Shown here in pieces: positions 1 to 8,487 of a stretch of 64,000 bases of DNA. Source of the DNA: Salsipaludibacter sp963812245 (GTDB taxonomy: Bacteria; Actinomycetota; Nitriliruptoria; Nitriliruptorales; Nitriliruptoraceae); the NCBI GenBank assembly GCA_963812245.1, contig CAWEUK010000002.1, positions 558,001-622,000 of the forward strand. Direction: 5' to 3'. The notes under the pieces were generated by a model. It did not search any database. It saw nothing but the letters and a program-made list of their open reading frames with translations, and was not told where the DNA came from. The position numbers were made by a program, and so were the translations under genes. Numbering within the stretch: position 1 is the stretch's first letter; each line of letters opens with the position of its first letter.

Positions 1-3
1 TAC

Positions 4-1023
4 ATGACGCCACGTCGGATCATGGTCACCGGCGTCGGGCGGCCGATGATCGCCCGGTTCGCCCGCCGCATGGCTGCGCACGACGACGTCGAGTTGGTCG
101 TCGGTGTCGACACCGTGGCGCCCCCCCGGCCCGGCAAGGCCGAGTTCCTGCGCGCCGACATCGACAACCCGGTGGTCGGAGCGACGCTCGTCGACCGCCG
201 GATCGACACGCTGGTCCATGCCGCGGTGCACTCGCAGGCCCGCGCCGCCGGTGGGCGTCGACGGCTCAAGGAACACAACGTCATCGGCACGATGCACCTG
301 TTCGCCGAGGCCCAGCACGCACCTGACCTGCGCACCGTCATCCTCAAGTCGTCGACCGTGGTCTATGGCTCGTCGGCCAACGACCCGGCCCAGTTCACCG
401 AACGCCACCCCAGCGATCGACGGGCCAGGGGATTCGGTCGCGACATGGTGGACGTCGAGGGCTACGCCGTCGGCCTGGCGCGCCGACGTGACGACCTCGA
501 CGTCATGACGTTCCGATTCGCCAACTTCATCGGCGGTGCCGACGACGCCGCGTTGGCGGGGTTCTTCCGTCTGCCGGTGGTGCCCTCGGTCATGGGATGG
601 GATCCGCGGTTGCAGTTCTGCCACGCCGACGATGCGGTCGCGGTCCTCACCCGAGCGGTGCTCGAACCGGTCGGCGGCACGTACAACGTCGCCGGACCCG
701 GCACCCTCTACCTGAGCCAGGCCATCCGGCGGGCCGGTCGGGGCCATGCCTTCGTGCCCGGGCCGCTGGTCGAGGCCACGGCGTCGCTGTTGCAGCGCAC
801 CGGACGTGTCGACATCCCCACCGACCAGTTGCCCTTCCTTCGATTCGGCCGCGTGGTCGACGTGACGAAGTTGGTCGAGCAGTTCGGCTACGTCCCCCGA
901 TGGACCACCTCCGAGGCCTTCGATGCCTTCCTGGTTGCGCGTTCGTCACGCGGTCTGGGTCGGCGCGACCTCCTCGCGCTGGGTGCCCAGGTCCGCGAGC
1001 GCCTGTCCCGGCCGATGGCGTGA
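4..1023 (+). CDS. NAD-dependent epimerase/dehydratase-like SDR protein
   Basis: A 339-residue protein of the extended short-chain dehydrogenase/epimerase type. The N-terminus (RRIMVTGVGRPMIARF) gives the first beta strand and a degenerate glycine-rich NAD(P) loop. An STVVYGSS strand and a C-terminal substrate-binding part with YNVAGPG follow, as in nucleotide-sugar epimerase-like proteins. The usual YxxxK catalytic pair is not intact: the tyrosine in EGYAVGL is not followed by lysine. The protein may therefore be a binding or scaffold member rather than an active epimerase. It ends in a TGATG overlap with the acyltransferase gene, so the two are probably cotranscribed. The ATG is four bases from the window edge; a slightly earlier start cannot be excluded, but the Rossmann fold appears complete. 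Substrate unknown. Confidence 0.75.
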   Translation: MTPRRIMVTGVGRPMIARFARRMAAHDDVELVVGVDTVAPPRPGKAEFLRADIDNPVVGATLVDRRIDTLVHAAVHSQARAAGGRRRLKEHNVIGTMHLFAEAQHAPDLRTVILKSSTVVYGSSANDPAQFTERHPSDRRARGFGRDMVDVEGYAVGLARRRDDLDVMTFRFANFIGGADDAALAGFFRLPVVPSVMGWDPRLQFCHADDAVAVLTRAVLEPVGGTYNVAGPGTLYLSQAIRRAGRGHAFVPGPLVEATASLLQRTGRVDIPTDQLPFLRFGRVVDVTKLVEQFGYVPRWTTSEAFDAFLVARSSRGLGRRDLLALGAQVRERLSRPMA

Positions 1024-2468
1024 TGATGGCCAGTGCTGCCGGTGCCGACGCCCCACGCCAACGGTGTGGCGAACAGACCAGGGCCGGCCATCCATGTCGC
1101 AACTGGGCCGTGGCAGACGGGCGTTGCCGGGTCCACGCGCGCAAGGCCACCGGGTCGGACGCGACGCGACGACACGTCGAGTCATCTCCTGGTGCCGGCG
1201 ACGGTGACGCTGCGACCGCGACCAACGGTGCCCGTCCGGGCGGCGTTGGTCCGCGCCTGGCCAAGTGGTCCAGTGATCCGTCTGCCAGCCGCGGTGGGTT
1301 CCGCAGCCCCGACTTCCAGCCCGCCACCCATCGGCGTGCGCAGCGCGCCGATGCCCCGACCTCGAGTGGGTCGGGAACACAGCCCGTGACGCCGGTCGGG
1401 GGGTCGGCCGATGGGGAGCCCACCGCAGGGGCGCCCACCGCAGGAGCGCCCACCGCAGGGGCGCCCACGCCAGGGTCGGACGATCGTTCGGGTACCCGTG
1501 GGGCACGACCCGGATCGGGACGGGGCACAGGACAGGGGGTCGGACAGCGCACCGGAGGTGGGCAGCGAGGTCGATCATCCGGGTCCGAGTCCAGCGACCT
1601 GCTCGACGTGCTCGGCGCCGTGCTGCAGGGTGACCTCGGCCAGCACTTCGCCCAGGTCGGCGACTTCATGCGTCGCCGCTTCACCGGTGACTACGACGTC
1701 GACGACTTCGGTCTGGACGAGGACCTGATGCGCCACGTGCTGTTGCCACTGTTGCGGCCGCTGTACGACACGTGGTGGCGGGTCAGTTCATCGGACCGCG
1801 ACAACCTGCCTGACGGTGGGGCCCTGTTGGTGGCCAACCACGCCGGGACGCTCCCGTTCGACGGCATGATCCTGAACTACGACGTCCACGCGGCCACGGG
1901 GCGGTTCCTGCGTGAACTTGGCGCCAACCTGGTGTTCCAGACCCCGGTGGTCGGCCACTTCGGCCGCAAGAGCGGTGCCGTGCTGGCGTCGCATGCCGAT
2001 GCCGACGCGATCCTTGGCAAGGGCGAGTTGGCGGGCGTCTTTCCCGAGGGCTTCAAGGGTCTCGGCAAACCGTTCAACCAGCGCTACCAACTCGAGCGCT
2101 TCGGTCGCGGCGGCTTCGTCGCGACCGCAATCCGGGCTCGGGTGCCGATCGTGCCGGTCGCGATCGTGGGATCGGAAGAGATCTATCCGATCCTGTGGGA
2201 TGCCAGGATCATCGCCAAGGCGCTGGGGTTGCCGTACTTCCCGATCGTGGCGCAGATGCTGACCCTGCCGTTGCTTGGTCCTGTCGGGCTGTTGCCGTTG
2301 CCCAGCAAGTGGTCCATCACCTACGGCGAACCCATCGAGACCGACCACCTGGGTCCCGGTGCGGCCGAGGATCCGATGGTCGTGTTCGAGCTGGCTGACC
2401 GGATTCGCGACACGATCCAGGAGATGCTGACACGCGTCGTCATGGGGCGCCAGAGCATCTTCTTCTAG
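1023..2468 (+). CDS. PlsC-type lysophospholipid acyltransferase with N-terminal Cys/His knuckle
   Basis: A 481-residue protein; the ATG at 1023 overlaps the stop of the SDR gene. Residues 15-38 carry Cys15, Cys25, Cys35 and His38 in a CGxxTxxGxPC...RCxxH arrangement, which resembles a small zinc knuckle. Residues ~45-200 are low-complexity (Gly/Ala/Pro/Thr) with a 15-bp DNA repeat. The acyltransferase domain occupies ~240-481: the NHxGTLPFD box (His273, Asp280) is the acyl-transfer dyad and FPEG (340-343) binds the glycerophosphate. The domain should transfer an acyl chain to a glycerol-phosphate or similar acceptor at the inner membrane. Such acyltransferases sit beside SDR genes in many actinobacteria. 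The knuckle and long linker are unusual for PlsC proteins and are discussed as a finding. Confidence 0.85.
   Translation: MMASAAGADAPRQRCGEQTRAGHPCRNWAVADGRCRVHARKATGSDATRRHVESSPGAGDGDAATATNGARPGGVGPRLAKWSSDPSASRGGFRSPDFQPATHRRAQRADAPTSSGSGTQPVTPVGGSADGEPTAGAPTAGAPTAGAPTPGSDDRSGTRGARPGSGRGTGQGVGQRTGGGQRGRSSGSESSDLLDVLGAVLQGDLGQHFAQVGDFMRRRFTGDYDVDDFGLDEDLMRHVLLPLLRPLYDTWWRVSSSDRDNLPDGGALLVANHAGTLPFDGMILNYDVHAATGRFLRELGANLVFQTPVVGHFGRKSGAVLASHADADAILGKGELAGVFPEGFKGLGKPFNQRYQLERFGRGGFVATAIRARVPIVPVAIVGSEEIYPILWDARIIAKALGLPYFPIVAQMLTLPLLGPVGLLPLPSKWSITYGEPIETDHLGPGAAEDPMVVFELADRIRDTIQEMLTRVVMGRQSIFF
1419..1475 (+). repeat. 15-bp tandem repeat inside the acyltransferase linker
   Basis: Three to four copies of a 15-bp unit (cccaccgcaggRgcg) encode a repeated PTAGA pentapeptide in the disordered linker between the knuckle and the acyltransferase domain. 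The unit is a multiple of three, so copy-number change would not break the frame. Confidence 0.7.
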
Positions 2469-2546
2469 ACCTGCACCCGGTTCATCCCGCGGTCCGACGG
2501 CGATGGCATCGGTGAGGTGGCCGTGAGGTGGCGGCCGCGTCGATCG

Positions 2547-2633
2547 TCACGTGGCCTGGAGCAACTGCACGACGGCAGCCGCGATGATGACGAGCAGCAA
2601 CACGGTGAGGCCGATGGCCGTGCCTGGGCGCAT
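2547..2633 (-). CDS. small single-span membrane peptide (28 aa)
   Basis: An 28-codon reading frame follows the TIM-barrel gene on the same strand, starting 24 nt after its stop. The ATG at 2633 is preceded by GGAGG at a 7-nt spacing, a strong ribosome-binding site. The product starts MRPGTAIGLT, continues as an uninterrupted hydrophobic stretch (VLLLVIIAAAVV) and ends QLLQAT, so it reads as one transmembrane helix. Third codon positions are mostly G/C, as in neighbouring genes. I do not recognise a named family. It is convergent with the acyltransferase gene, and nothing else is visible in the ~78 nt between them. Confidence rests on the Shine-Dalgarno site and hydrophobicity only. Confidence 0.5.
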   Translation of the reverse strand: MRPGTAIGLTVLLLVIIAAAVVQLLQAT

Positions 2634-2656
2634 GGGGATCCCTCCGGAGGGGTCGG

Positions 2657-3538
2657 TCAGCGAACACCGACGGTTGGTTGGTCGGCGTCGTCGTCACCGA
2701 CACCGGGTGCCACCGCCACCACGTCCGGCCGTCCCAGCACCTCCTCGATGTCGGCGCCAGCCAGCAGGTCGCGCGCCTTGAGCAGTTCCTGGGTGAGATA
2801 GCCGACCAGTGCGGCGCGGTCGTCGAGGTAGCGGCGACAGTCGAGTTCCAGCGTCATCGAGACGTCGCGATCGTCGCCGCCCACGCGATGGAGGAAACTG
2901 CCCAGGGGCATGACACCGTGGCCCAACGGTGCGTGGCTGTCGCGACCCATGCCGCGGTTGTCGGAGACGTGGAGGTGCACGGTGCGGTCGGCCAGTACGT
3001 CCCAGGCGTCGTTGATGTCCACGCCCGCCACGCCGAAGTGCGACGTGTCGAGGACGACGTTGTCGAAGGGTGTGAGGTGTGCGGGCTCGGTGTAGCGGTG
3101 GAACCGCACGGGCCGCCCCGCGACGCTCACCGGGTAGAGGTTCTCGACCCCGACGCGCGTGCCGTGGGCAGCCGCCCGGGCGTCGGCCGGGCCCACCAGC
3201 CAGTTGTGGAACTCGCGCTGCCAGCGAAACGGGGGGTGCACGATCATCGTGTCCGCCCCGACCTGACCGGCCAGTTCCAGTGACCGTTCGGCCTTGACGA
3301 CCAGGTCGGACCCGAACACCCGGCGCGTCAGCAGCAGGAACGGCCCGTGCACGACCGGGATCTGCACACCCTCGGTGGCGGCCGCGGCCATGACCGTGTC
3401 TGCGTGTTGGGTGGCCGGATCCTGGGTCACCATCAACTCGACACCGTCGTAGCCGGCCTCGGCGACCACGCCCAGTGCCCAGTCCAACGGACGCGCATAC
3501 AGCGGTCCGGTGGAGGCCAGAATCCTTGTCGTCTTCAC
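2657..3538 (-). CDS. sugar phosphate isomerase/epimerase-like TIM-barrel protein
   Basis: A 293-residue protein of the xylose isomerase-like / AP endonuclease 2 TIM-barrel superfamily. Metal-site-like features come in the expected order: a HGPF loop, VHPPF, a GVENLY strand with Glu, VLDTSHFG with Asp/His, and LHVSDNRG with His/Asp. The GTG at 3538 is preferred over the upstream ATG at 3592 because a TACGAT -10 box lies six bases before it and because VKTTRILASTGPLY begins the first barrel strand. The reaction is unknown; relatives act on sugars, inositols or hydroxypyruvate. It lies divergent from the acyl-CoA ligase gene and upstream of the 28-aa membrane peptide. Confidence 0.75.
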   Translation of the reverse strand: MKTTRILASTGPLYARPLDWALGVVAEAGYDGVELMVTQDPATQHADTVMAAAATEGVQIPVVHGPFLLLTRRVFGSDLVVKAERSLELAGQVGADTMIVHPPFRWQREFHNWLVGPADARAAAHGTRVGVENLYPVSVAGRPVRFHRYTEPAHLTPFDNVVLDTSHFGVAGVDINDAWDVLADRTVHLHVSDNRGMGRDSHAPLGHGVMPLGSFLHRVGGDDRDVSMTLELDCRRYLDDRAALVGYLTQELLKARDLLAGADIEEVLGRPDVVAVAPGVGDDDADQPTVGVR

Positions 3539-3544
3539 GCCGTG

Positions 3545-3550
3545 ATCGTA
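3545..3550 (-). promoter_or_regulatory. -10 box of a probable leaderless promoter (TIM-barrel gene)
   Basis: TACGAT on the minus strand ends six bases before the GTG at 3538. That spacing puts the transcription start at or next to the start codon. A -35 element is not obvious. Confidence 0.45.
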
Positions 3551-3764
3551 ACTGGCTGCAATCGGCGGTCGCGCGCCAGTCACTGGCCACACGCCCGGGT
3601 GGCCGCCGGTGGACCCAGCCGTCAGCGGGAGGGGACACGAGTCCTTGGCCGATGCCCGATCCCGAGCGCGGTCGCGAGTATCCTCGCGATGGATCCGTCG
3701 CCGAGCGCGGCCGTGCGGATCGCCGGGGGGTCACGGCGTGGTGATCGCCCGAAGTGACCCGGCC

Positions 3765-5312
3765 ATGACCGTTGGGATCGACGTGGACACCACAATCATG
3801 GACATCGAGGGCAGGATGCGGGAAATCGCTGCCGCGACCCCCGACCGCCCGGCACTGGTGTGGCAGGACCGGGTGGTCAGTTACGGGGGACTCAATCGCC
3901 AGGTGGATGCAGCGTCGGTCTCGCTGCAGGACCGGGGCCTGGGTGTCGGGTCCATCATCGCCATCCAACTCGGCAATGTCCCGGCCTTCGTCATCGCCTA
4001 CCACGCGATCCTGCGCATCGGCGCGATCGCGGTTCCGTTGTCCACGGCACTGGCACCCGACGAGGTGGCCTATGCGCTCTCCGACGCTGGCGCCCACCTG
4101 TACATCGTGTCCTCGGCCATCGCCAACACCATGGGCGACGTCGCCCTGGAGTTGGAGATCCCGGTCGTGGTCGCGGGCACCGACGCTCCCGTGCACGGGA
4201 CGACGCCCTGGTCCGACCTGCTGGAGGCCGAGGGGTTCCCGTCGGCACCCGCAGTCGGCAACGACGACCTCGCCGCACTCGTGTACACCTCGGGGACCAC
4301 CGGGCGACCGCGGGGCGCGATGCTCAGCAGGGGCAACCTGCGAGCCAACCAGGACCAGTCCCTGACGGGGCGTTTCCGTGTCACCACCGACGATGTCGTG
4401 TTGCTCGTCCTGCCCCTGTCCCACATCTACTCGCTCAATGTCGGCCTCGGTGCGTGCCTGCGGGTCGGCGCCACGGTCGTCCTCCAGGAGCGGTTCGACC
4501 CGGTCTCGACCCTGGACGTGATCGCGCGTCACGGCGTCACGATCCTGCTCGGCGCCCCGCCGATGTACGTGGCCTGGACGACGATGCCGTCCCTGCCCGA
4601 CGATGCGTTCGCGTCCGTGCGCCACGCGATCTCGGGCGCGGCGCCCCTGCCCGTGGCCGTGCTCGAAGCCTTCCGTGACCGCACCGGCCTGACCATCGAC
4701 GAGGGCTACGGCCTGACGGAGGCGTCTCCCTCCGTGACCTCCAACACGATGGCGCCGGAGCCACGGCCGGGAACCGTCGGCGTGGCGCTGCCCGGCATCG
4801 AGTTGCGCATCGTCGAGGCCACCGGCGGGGAACATGCCGCCGACGTCGCGCTGGGTGATCCCGGCGAGGTGTGGGTGCGCGGACCGAACGTGTTCAAGGG
4901 CTACCACAACGACCCGGACGCCACGGCTGCGACCTTGACCAGCGATGGCTGGCTGCGCACCGGCGACATCGGGATCATGGACGCCGACGGGTACCTCCGG
5001 CTGGTGGATCGCAACCAGGACCTGGTCATCGTGAGTGGCTTCAACGTGTATCCCCGCGAGGTCGAGCGCGTCCTGGATCGCCACGAGGAGGTGGTGCAGT
5101 CCGCTGTCGTGGGCGTGCCGCATCCCTACACGGGTGAAGCCATCAAGGCGTTCGTGGTGGCCGACGGTGATGTCACCGAGGACGACCTGGCGACCTTCTG
5201 CAGCGGCTACCTGGCTCGTTACAAGTGCCCCGAGGTCTACGAGTTCGTGACCGCACTGCCCCACACTGCCTCCGGCAAGATCCGGCGTGTCGAGTTGCGC
5301 GAGCAGGGATGA
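3765..5312 (+). CDS. AMP-forming acyl-CoA synthetase / fatty acid-CoA ligase
   Basis: A 515-residue ANL-superfamily ligase that activates a carboxylic acid with ATP to an acyl-AMP and then a CoA thioester. All core motifs are present: YTSGTTGRPRGAML (from Tyr174, phosphate loop), GYGLTEASP (A5), GWLRTGDIG (A7), the VDRNQDLVIVSGFNVYP hinge (A8) and the C-terminal SGKIRR with the catalytic lysine (A10). The ATG at 3765 is chosen because the sequence before it is arginine-rich and not family-like. A TATCCT box at 3679-3684 could be its promoter. It overlaps the MFS gene by four bases (ATGA), suggesting coupled translation and perhaps handling of an imported acid. Substrate cannot be told from the sequence. 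Confidence 0.9.
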   Translation: MTVGIDVDTTIMDIEGRMREIAAATPDRPALVWQDRVVSYGGLNRQVDAASVSLQDRGLGVGSIIAIQLGNVPAFVIAYHAILRIGAIAVPLSTALAPDEVAYALSDAGAHLYIVSSAIANTMGDVALELEIPVVVAGTDAPVHGTTPWSDLLEAEGFPSAPAVGNDDLAALVYTSGTTGRPRGAMLSRGNLRANQDQSLTGRFRVTTDDVVLLVLPLSHIYSLNVGLGACLRVGATVVLQERFDPVSTLDVIARHGVTILLGAPPMYVAWTTMPSLPDDAFASVRHAISGAAPLPVAVLEAFRDRTGLTIDEGYGLTEASPSVTSNTMAPEPRPGTVGVALPGIELRIVEATGGEHAADVALGDPGEVWVRGPNVFKGYHNDPDATAATLTSDGWLRTGDIGIMDADGYLRLVDRNQDLVIVSGFNVYPREVERVLDRHEEVVQSAVVGVPHPYTGEAIKAFVVADGDVTEDDLATFCSGYLARYKCPEVYEFVTALPHTASGKIRRVELREQG

Positions 5313-6568
5313 CCGACGGCGCGACGGACCACCGACTGCTCGGTGGGTGGCTGGACGGCGCCATGGCGGCCCTGGGCGTGGTTGCCCTGGGTGCAGCCAT
5401 GGGCCAGTTCGCCATCACGGCGGTCATCGGTGACGTCGCACGCCAGTTCGGGGCACCAGGGGCCGGTCAGGACCTGTCGCGCGAATTGGGGCTGACCGGT
5501 ACGACGATCGGCATCGCGCTGGCGCTGATCCGGTTGGCGTCGCTGGCGTCGCTGCCGGGTGCGGCGCTGGCCGATCGCCTCGGGCGTCGTCGCATCCTGC
5601 TGGCATCGTTGGTGATCGGCCTGTCGCTGACGGTCGCGTCGGCGCTGGCACCCAGTTTCTGGTGGTGGGTCGCGATCGTGGCGTTTGCGCGTCCGTGGCT
5701 GTCGGTGACCAACGCGGTGGCGGGGGTGTCGGCGGCGGAGTCGGTCGCCACACGTCATCGCACGTGGGCCGTCAGCTTCATTGCCGCCGCCTACGCCATC
5801 GGGACGGGCGCCGTGTCCATTCCCAGGTCGGTGCTCCCACCCGGATACGAATGGGTCATGCTGCTGGCCGGTCTGCCGCTGCTGGCCCTGCCGTGGTTGC
5901 GGCGGGCGGTGCACGAGCCCGCCATCGCGGCCGGCCAGGTCCACCCCCAGGCCGGGCTGCCCGGCCGCGTCCCCGCTGGCCATGCTGCGAACCTGGGTCG
6001 ACTCGTCGCGATCACTGCCGGGCTGGCCGTGGCGACCGGGCCGGGCTTCACCTACGTGTTCCTGTTCGGGGAGGGCATCCTTGGGTTCAGCCCCGGCACC
6101 ATGGCGGTGATCGTGCTGCTGGCCGGTCCCGTCGGCCTGGTGGGGCTGCTGTTGGGCCGGTGGTTGGCCGATGCTGCCGGACGGCGCCCCGCCATCGTCG
6201 TGGGCCTGGTGGGCATCGCCATCGGCTTCGCCGCGGCCTATCAGGGCACCCAGGGCCTGCTCGTCTTCGGCTATCTCTCGGGGATCCTGGCCGGTGCGGC
6301 GATCGGGCCCGGCCTGGGGGCCGTCTCGGCCGAGTTGTTCCCGACCAGCATCCGCGCGACGGTGGCGGGATGGTTGGCCGCGTCCGGCGTCGTGGGGGCG
6401 GTCATCGGCCTGGCGGCCTTCGGGACCCTGGCCGACATGATGGGATTCGGTGGGGCTGCGCTGGTGTTGGCCGGCGTCCCGGTGCTTGCGACGGTCGCCG
6501 TGGTCGGGCTGCCCGAGACCCGCGATGTCGAACTCGACCACCTCGAAGTGCCCGCCCACGCCGAGTGA
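5309..6568 (+). CDS. MFS transporter
   Basis: A 419-residue polytopic protein with about twelve hydrophobic segments. ADRLGRRRILLAS between helices 2 and 3 is the major facilitator motif A (GxxxDRxGRR type), and a related GRWLADAAGRRP lies in the second half. The start ATG overlaps the ligase stop (ATGA). Being coupled to an acyl-CoA ligase suggests transport of an organic acid or lipophilic compound, but the substrate is not identifiable. The gene is followed by a 0.6-kb non-coding repeat region. Confidence 0.85.
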   Translation: MTDGATDHRLLGGWLDGAMAALGVVALGAAMGQFAITAVIGDVARQFGAPGAGQDLSRELGLTGTTIGIALALIRLASLASLPGAALADRLGRRRILLASLVIGLSLTVASALAPSFWWWVAIVAFARPWLSVTNAVAGVSAAESVATRHRTWAVSFIAAAYAIGTGAVSIPRSVLPPGYEWVMLLAGLPLLALPWLRRAVHEPAIAAGQVHPQAGLPGRVPAGHAANLGRLVAITAGLAVATGPGFTYVFLFGEGILGFSPGTMAVIVLLAGPVGLVGLLLGRWLADAAGRRPAIVVGLVGIAIGFAAAYQGTQGLLVFGYLSGILAGAAIGPGLGAVSAELFPTSIRATVAGWLAASGVVGAVIGLAAFGTLADMMGFGGAALVLAGVPVLATVAVVGLPETRDVELDHLEVPAHAE

Positions 6569-6594
6569 GGCGTCTCCCAGCCGCTGAGCCTCGC

Positions 6595-7101
6595 GACTGT
6601 TGGTTCCTGGCGTCCGCCCGGGAGCACGCTGCCCCCCGACACTCGGGTGGGGGTCGGGCTGGGCTGGGGTGGCTGGGAGTGCCGGTGCGCTGCGCACGGT
6701 GAGGTGCGGCGTCGGGGCGTGGCCGACTGTTGGTTCCTGGTGTCCGCCTGGGAGAACGCTGCCCCCCAACACTCGGGTTGCGGCGGGGGATGGGGTGACT
6801 GTTGGTTGCTGGTGTCCGCCTGGGAGAACGCTGCCCCCCAACAGTCGGGTTGCGGCGGGGGATGGGGTGACTGTTGGTTGCTGGTGTCCGCCTGGGCGAA
6901 CGCTGCCCCCCAACACTCGGCTGGGGGTGAGGTTGGCACGCGGCGGCGACGGTGAGGGGCGGCGACCGGGGCGTGGCCGACTGTTGGTTCCTGGCGTCCG
7001 CCTGGGAGCACGCTGCCCCCCAACACTCGGGTTGGGGCGTCGGCCTGGCCGACTGTTGGTTGCTGGTGTCCGCCTGGGAGAACGCTGCCCCCCAACAGTC
7101 G
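6595..7101. repeat. six copies of a ~53-bp palindromic intergenic element
   Basis: The 610-nt gap 6569-7178 holds six copies of one element, starting near 6595, 6725, 6797, 6869, 6979 and 7051. Each begins GACTGTTGGTT and ends CCAACASTCG, so the 9-bp ends are inverted repeats. They are perfect in the third copy (6797-6805 with 6838-6846) and sixth copy (7051-7059 with 7092-7100), with one mismatch elsewhere. The ~32-nt centre is conserved (CTGGYGTCCGCC, then ACGCTGCC). Copies 2, 3 and 4 are spaced exactly 72 bp, with the same gttgcggcgggg spacer repeated. All frames through the region read as low-quality repeats, so it is not coding. A TAGCAT box at 7138-7143 may be the promoter of the next gene. 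Confidence 0.85.
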
Positions 7102-7178
7102 AGGGAGCGGTTCGGTTGGGCGCCCCCGAGTCGCCAGTAGCATCCGGGCAGGATCTGCGGGTCGACTCGAAGGGCACC

Positions 7179-8150
7179 ATGGCACTCGTGGCCAGCCTCG
7201 TGGCAGCAGTCGTCTCGGGCGTGTTCAGCCGGCAACTGGGCACCCGGTGGCGATCGCGTGGCCGCGCGAACTTCGCGATGTTGGCCTGGTCGATCGCGTT
7301 GGCGCTGTTCTGCGTCGCCTCGCTGGCCCTGGCGGTGGGCGCCTGGTTCGGGTTCTCGGAACCCCTGTTCCGGATCTTCTACCTGTTCGGTGCGGTGCTG
7401 AACGTCGCCTGGCTGGCGCTTGGCTCGGTGGTGGTCAACTCGCGAGATCGTGTGACGTCCCGGCTCACCGGGGTGGTCACGCTCCTCACGGCCCTGGCGT
7501 TCTATCCCAGCGCCATGGAACTCGACCCGCTTGCGCTGGTGGGCGCGACCTTCGGCACCGTCTGGGCGCTGCTGCTCCTGGACGGCGACCAGGATCGGCT
7601 GCGCGTGGGATCGGCCTGCCTGGTGGTCGCCTTCTCGGCACTGGCGGTCATCACCGTGCTCCCGACACCGTTCACGGCGGCCCTGCCTGCCAGCGGGTTG
7701 CCGGAAGGCAGCGAGGTGTTGCCGGCCCACGTGCGCGCCTTCGCCGTCGGCGGCAACGCCATCGGCTCCATCATCGTGATCGTCGGGGCAGTCATCGCCG
7801 TCGGCCGCCTCCTGTGGCAGTTCGCCGATCGCGGTGATCGTGAGGCGGTTGCCGAGACCTCCCGGCGACGGCCGGTGGACGCCATGGCCGCGGGCATCCT
7901 GTCCGGCTGGCGTGCCCTGGGCCCGGCGGGGATGCGCGACCTGGCCACGGGCAACCTGTTCATCGCGGGTGGCGTGGCGATCGCGGCCGGCTCCGGCGGC
8001 ATGTTCTCGTTCCTGGGCGACACCACGGCCCACGCGGTCGGGATCGCGCTTGGCGTGATCGTGATGCAGCGCGGATTCGAACGCACCACCCGTCCGCGCG
8101 CACCGGTGCCCGATCCGACCTCACCACCCGTCACCCGAGTCCTCGAATGA
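7179..8150 (+). CDS. integral membrane protein of unknown function
   Basis: A 323-residue protein with roughly seven to nine hydrophobic segments: one at ~1-15, several evenly spaced at ~30-170, one at ~195-215 and two near 270-305. It has no catalytic motif I recognise. The ATG at 7179 is selected because sequence before it belongs to the palindromic repeats. It overlaps the glutaredoxin-like gene by four bases (ATGA), placing it in the same transcription unit as that gene and possibly rex. The reading is clean across the whole length. Confidence 0.7.
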   Translation: MALVASLVAAVVSGVFSRQLGTRWRSRGRANFAMLAWSIALALFCVASLALAVGAWFGFSEPLFRIFYLFGAVLNVAWLALGSVVVNSRDRVTSRLTGVVTLLTALAFYPSAMELDPLALVGATFGTVWALLLLDGDQDRLRVGSACLVVAFSALAVITVLPTPFTAALPASGLPEGSEVLPAHVRAFAVGGNAIGSIIVIVGAVIAVGRLLWQFADRGDREAVAETSRRRPVDAMAAGILSGWRALGPAGMRDLATGNLFIAGGVAIAAGSGGMFSFLGDTTAHAVGIALGVIVMQRGFERTTRPRAPVPDPTSPPVTRVLE

Positions 8151-8453
8151 GTCCCCGCTCGACGTGGCGCGACCGCCTCGCGGATCCTGTGGTCGTGGTC
8201 TTCACTCGCCAGGGGTGCGGACTGTGTCGCACGGCCGAGGCCCTTGCCGATGCGCGAGGCTCCGACCGGTTCCGTCGAGTTGGTGGACATCGACGCCGAC
8301 GAGGACCTGCTGCGTCGATACCACGTCCGGGTGCCCGTGGTGCAGGTCGACGGCCGCCTGGTCGCAGAGGGCCAGGTCGGGCCGGGCCAGATCCGTGCCG
8401 CCGTCCGTGCCGCGCGACTGCGCCGGTTCGGAGGTGGTGTCGGCCCGCGTTAG
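8147..8453 (+). CDS. glutaredoxin-like protein, interrupted by a frameshift
   Basis: The first ~35 codons read MSPRSTWRDRLADP, then VVVVFTRQGCGLC, a thioredoxin-fold strand with a CxxC redox site. The matching second half (ELVDIDADEDLLRRYHVRV, PVVQVDGRLVAEGQ, including the cis-proline strand) is in the next frame and ends at TAG 8451. The span is 307 nt, one more than a multiple of three, so a single extra base between about 8235 and 8275 explains it. The restored protein would be ~101 residues, right for the glutaredoxin-like family found next to rex/hemA in actinobacteria. An indel error is more likely than decay because both halves are well conserved. Confidence 0.7.
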
Positions 8454-8456
8454 ACT
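8451..8456 (+). promoter_or_regulatory. -10-like box upstream of rex
   Basis: TAGACT overlaps the stop codon of the glutaredoxin-like gene and lies 31 nt before the rex start. It matches the TANNNT -10 pattern. No convincing -35 was seen. Confidence 0.35.
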
Positions 8457-8487
8457 CGGAGGCGTCGCCCACCCTTCGTCCGAGGCA

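Noticed and set aside
597..1022. N-terminal extension of the acyltransferase frame
   Set aside because: It lies wholly inside the SDR gene in another frame; the ATG at 1023 has the normal TGATG coupling.
2694..5264. 856-codon minus-strand frame opposite the ligase
   Set aside because: It is a shadow of the real ligase and TIM-barrel genes in high-GC DNA; low-complexity Arg/His composition and no domain.
6595..7101. CRISPR array
   Set aside because: Units are ~53 bp with imperfect ends, uneven spacing, and the spacers between copies are the same sequence rather than unique; no cas genes nearby.
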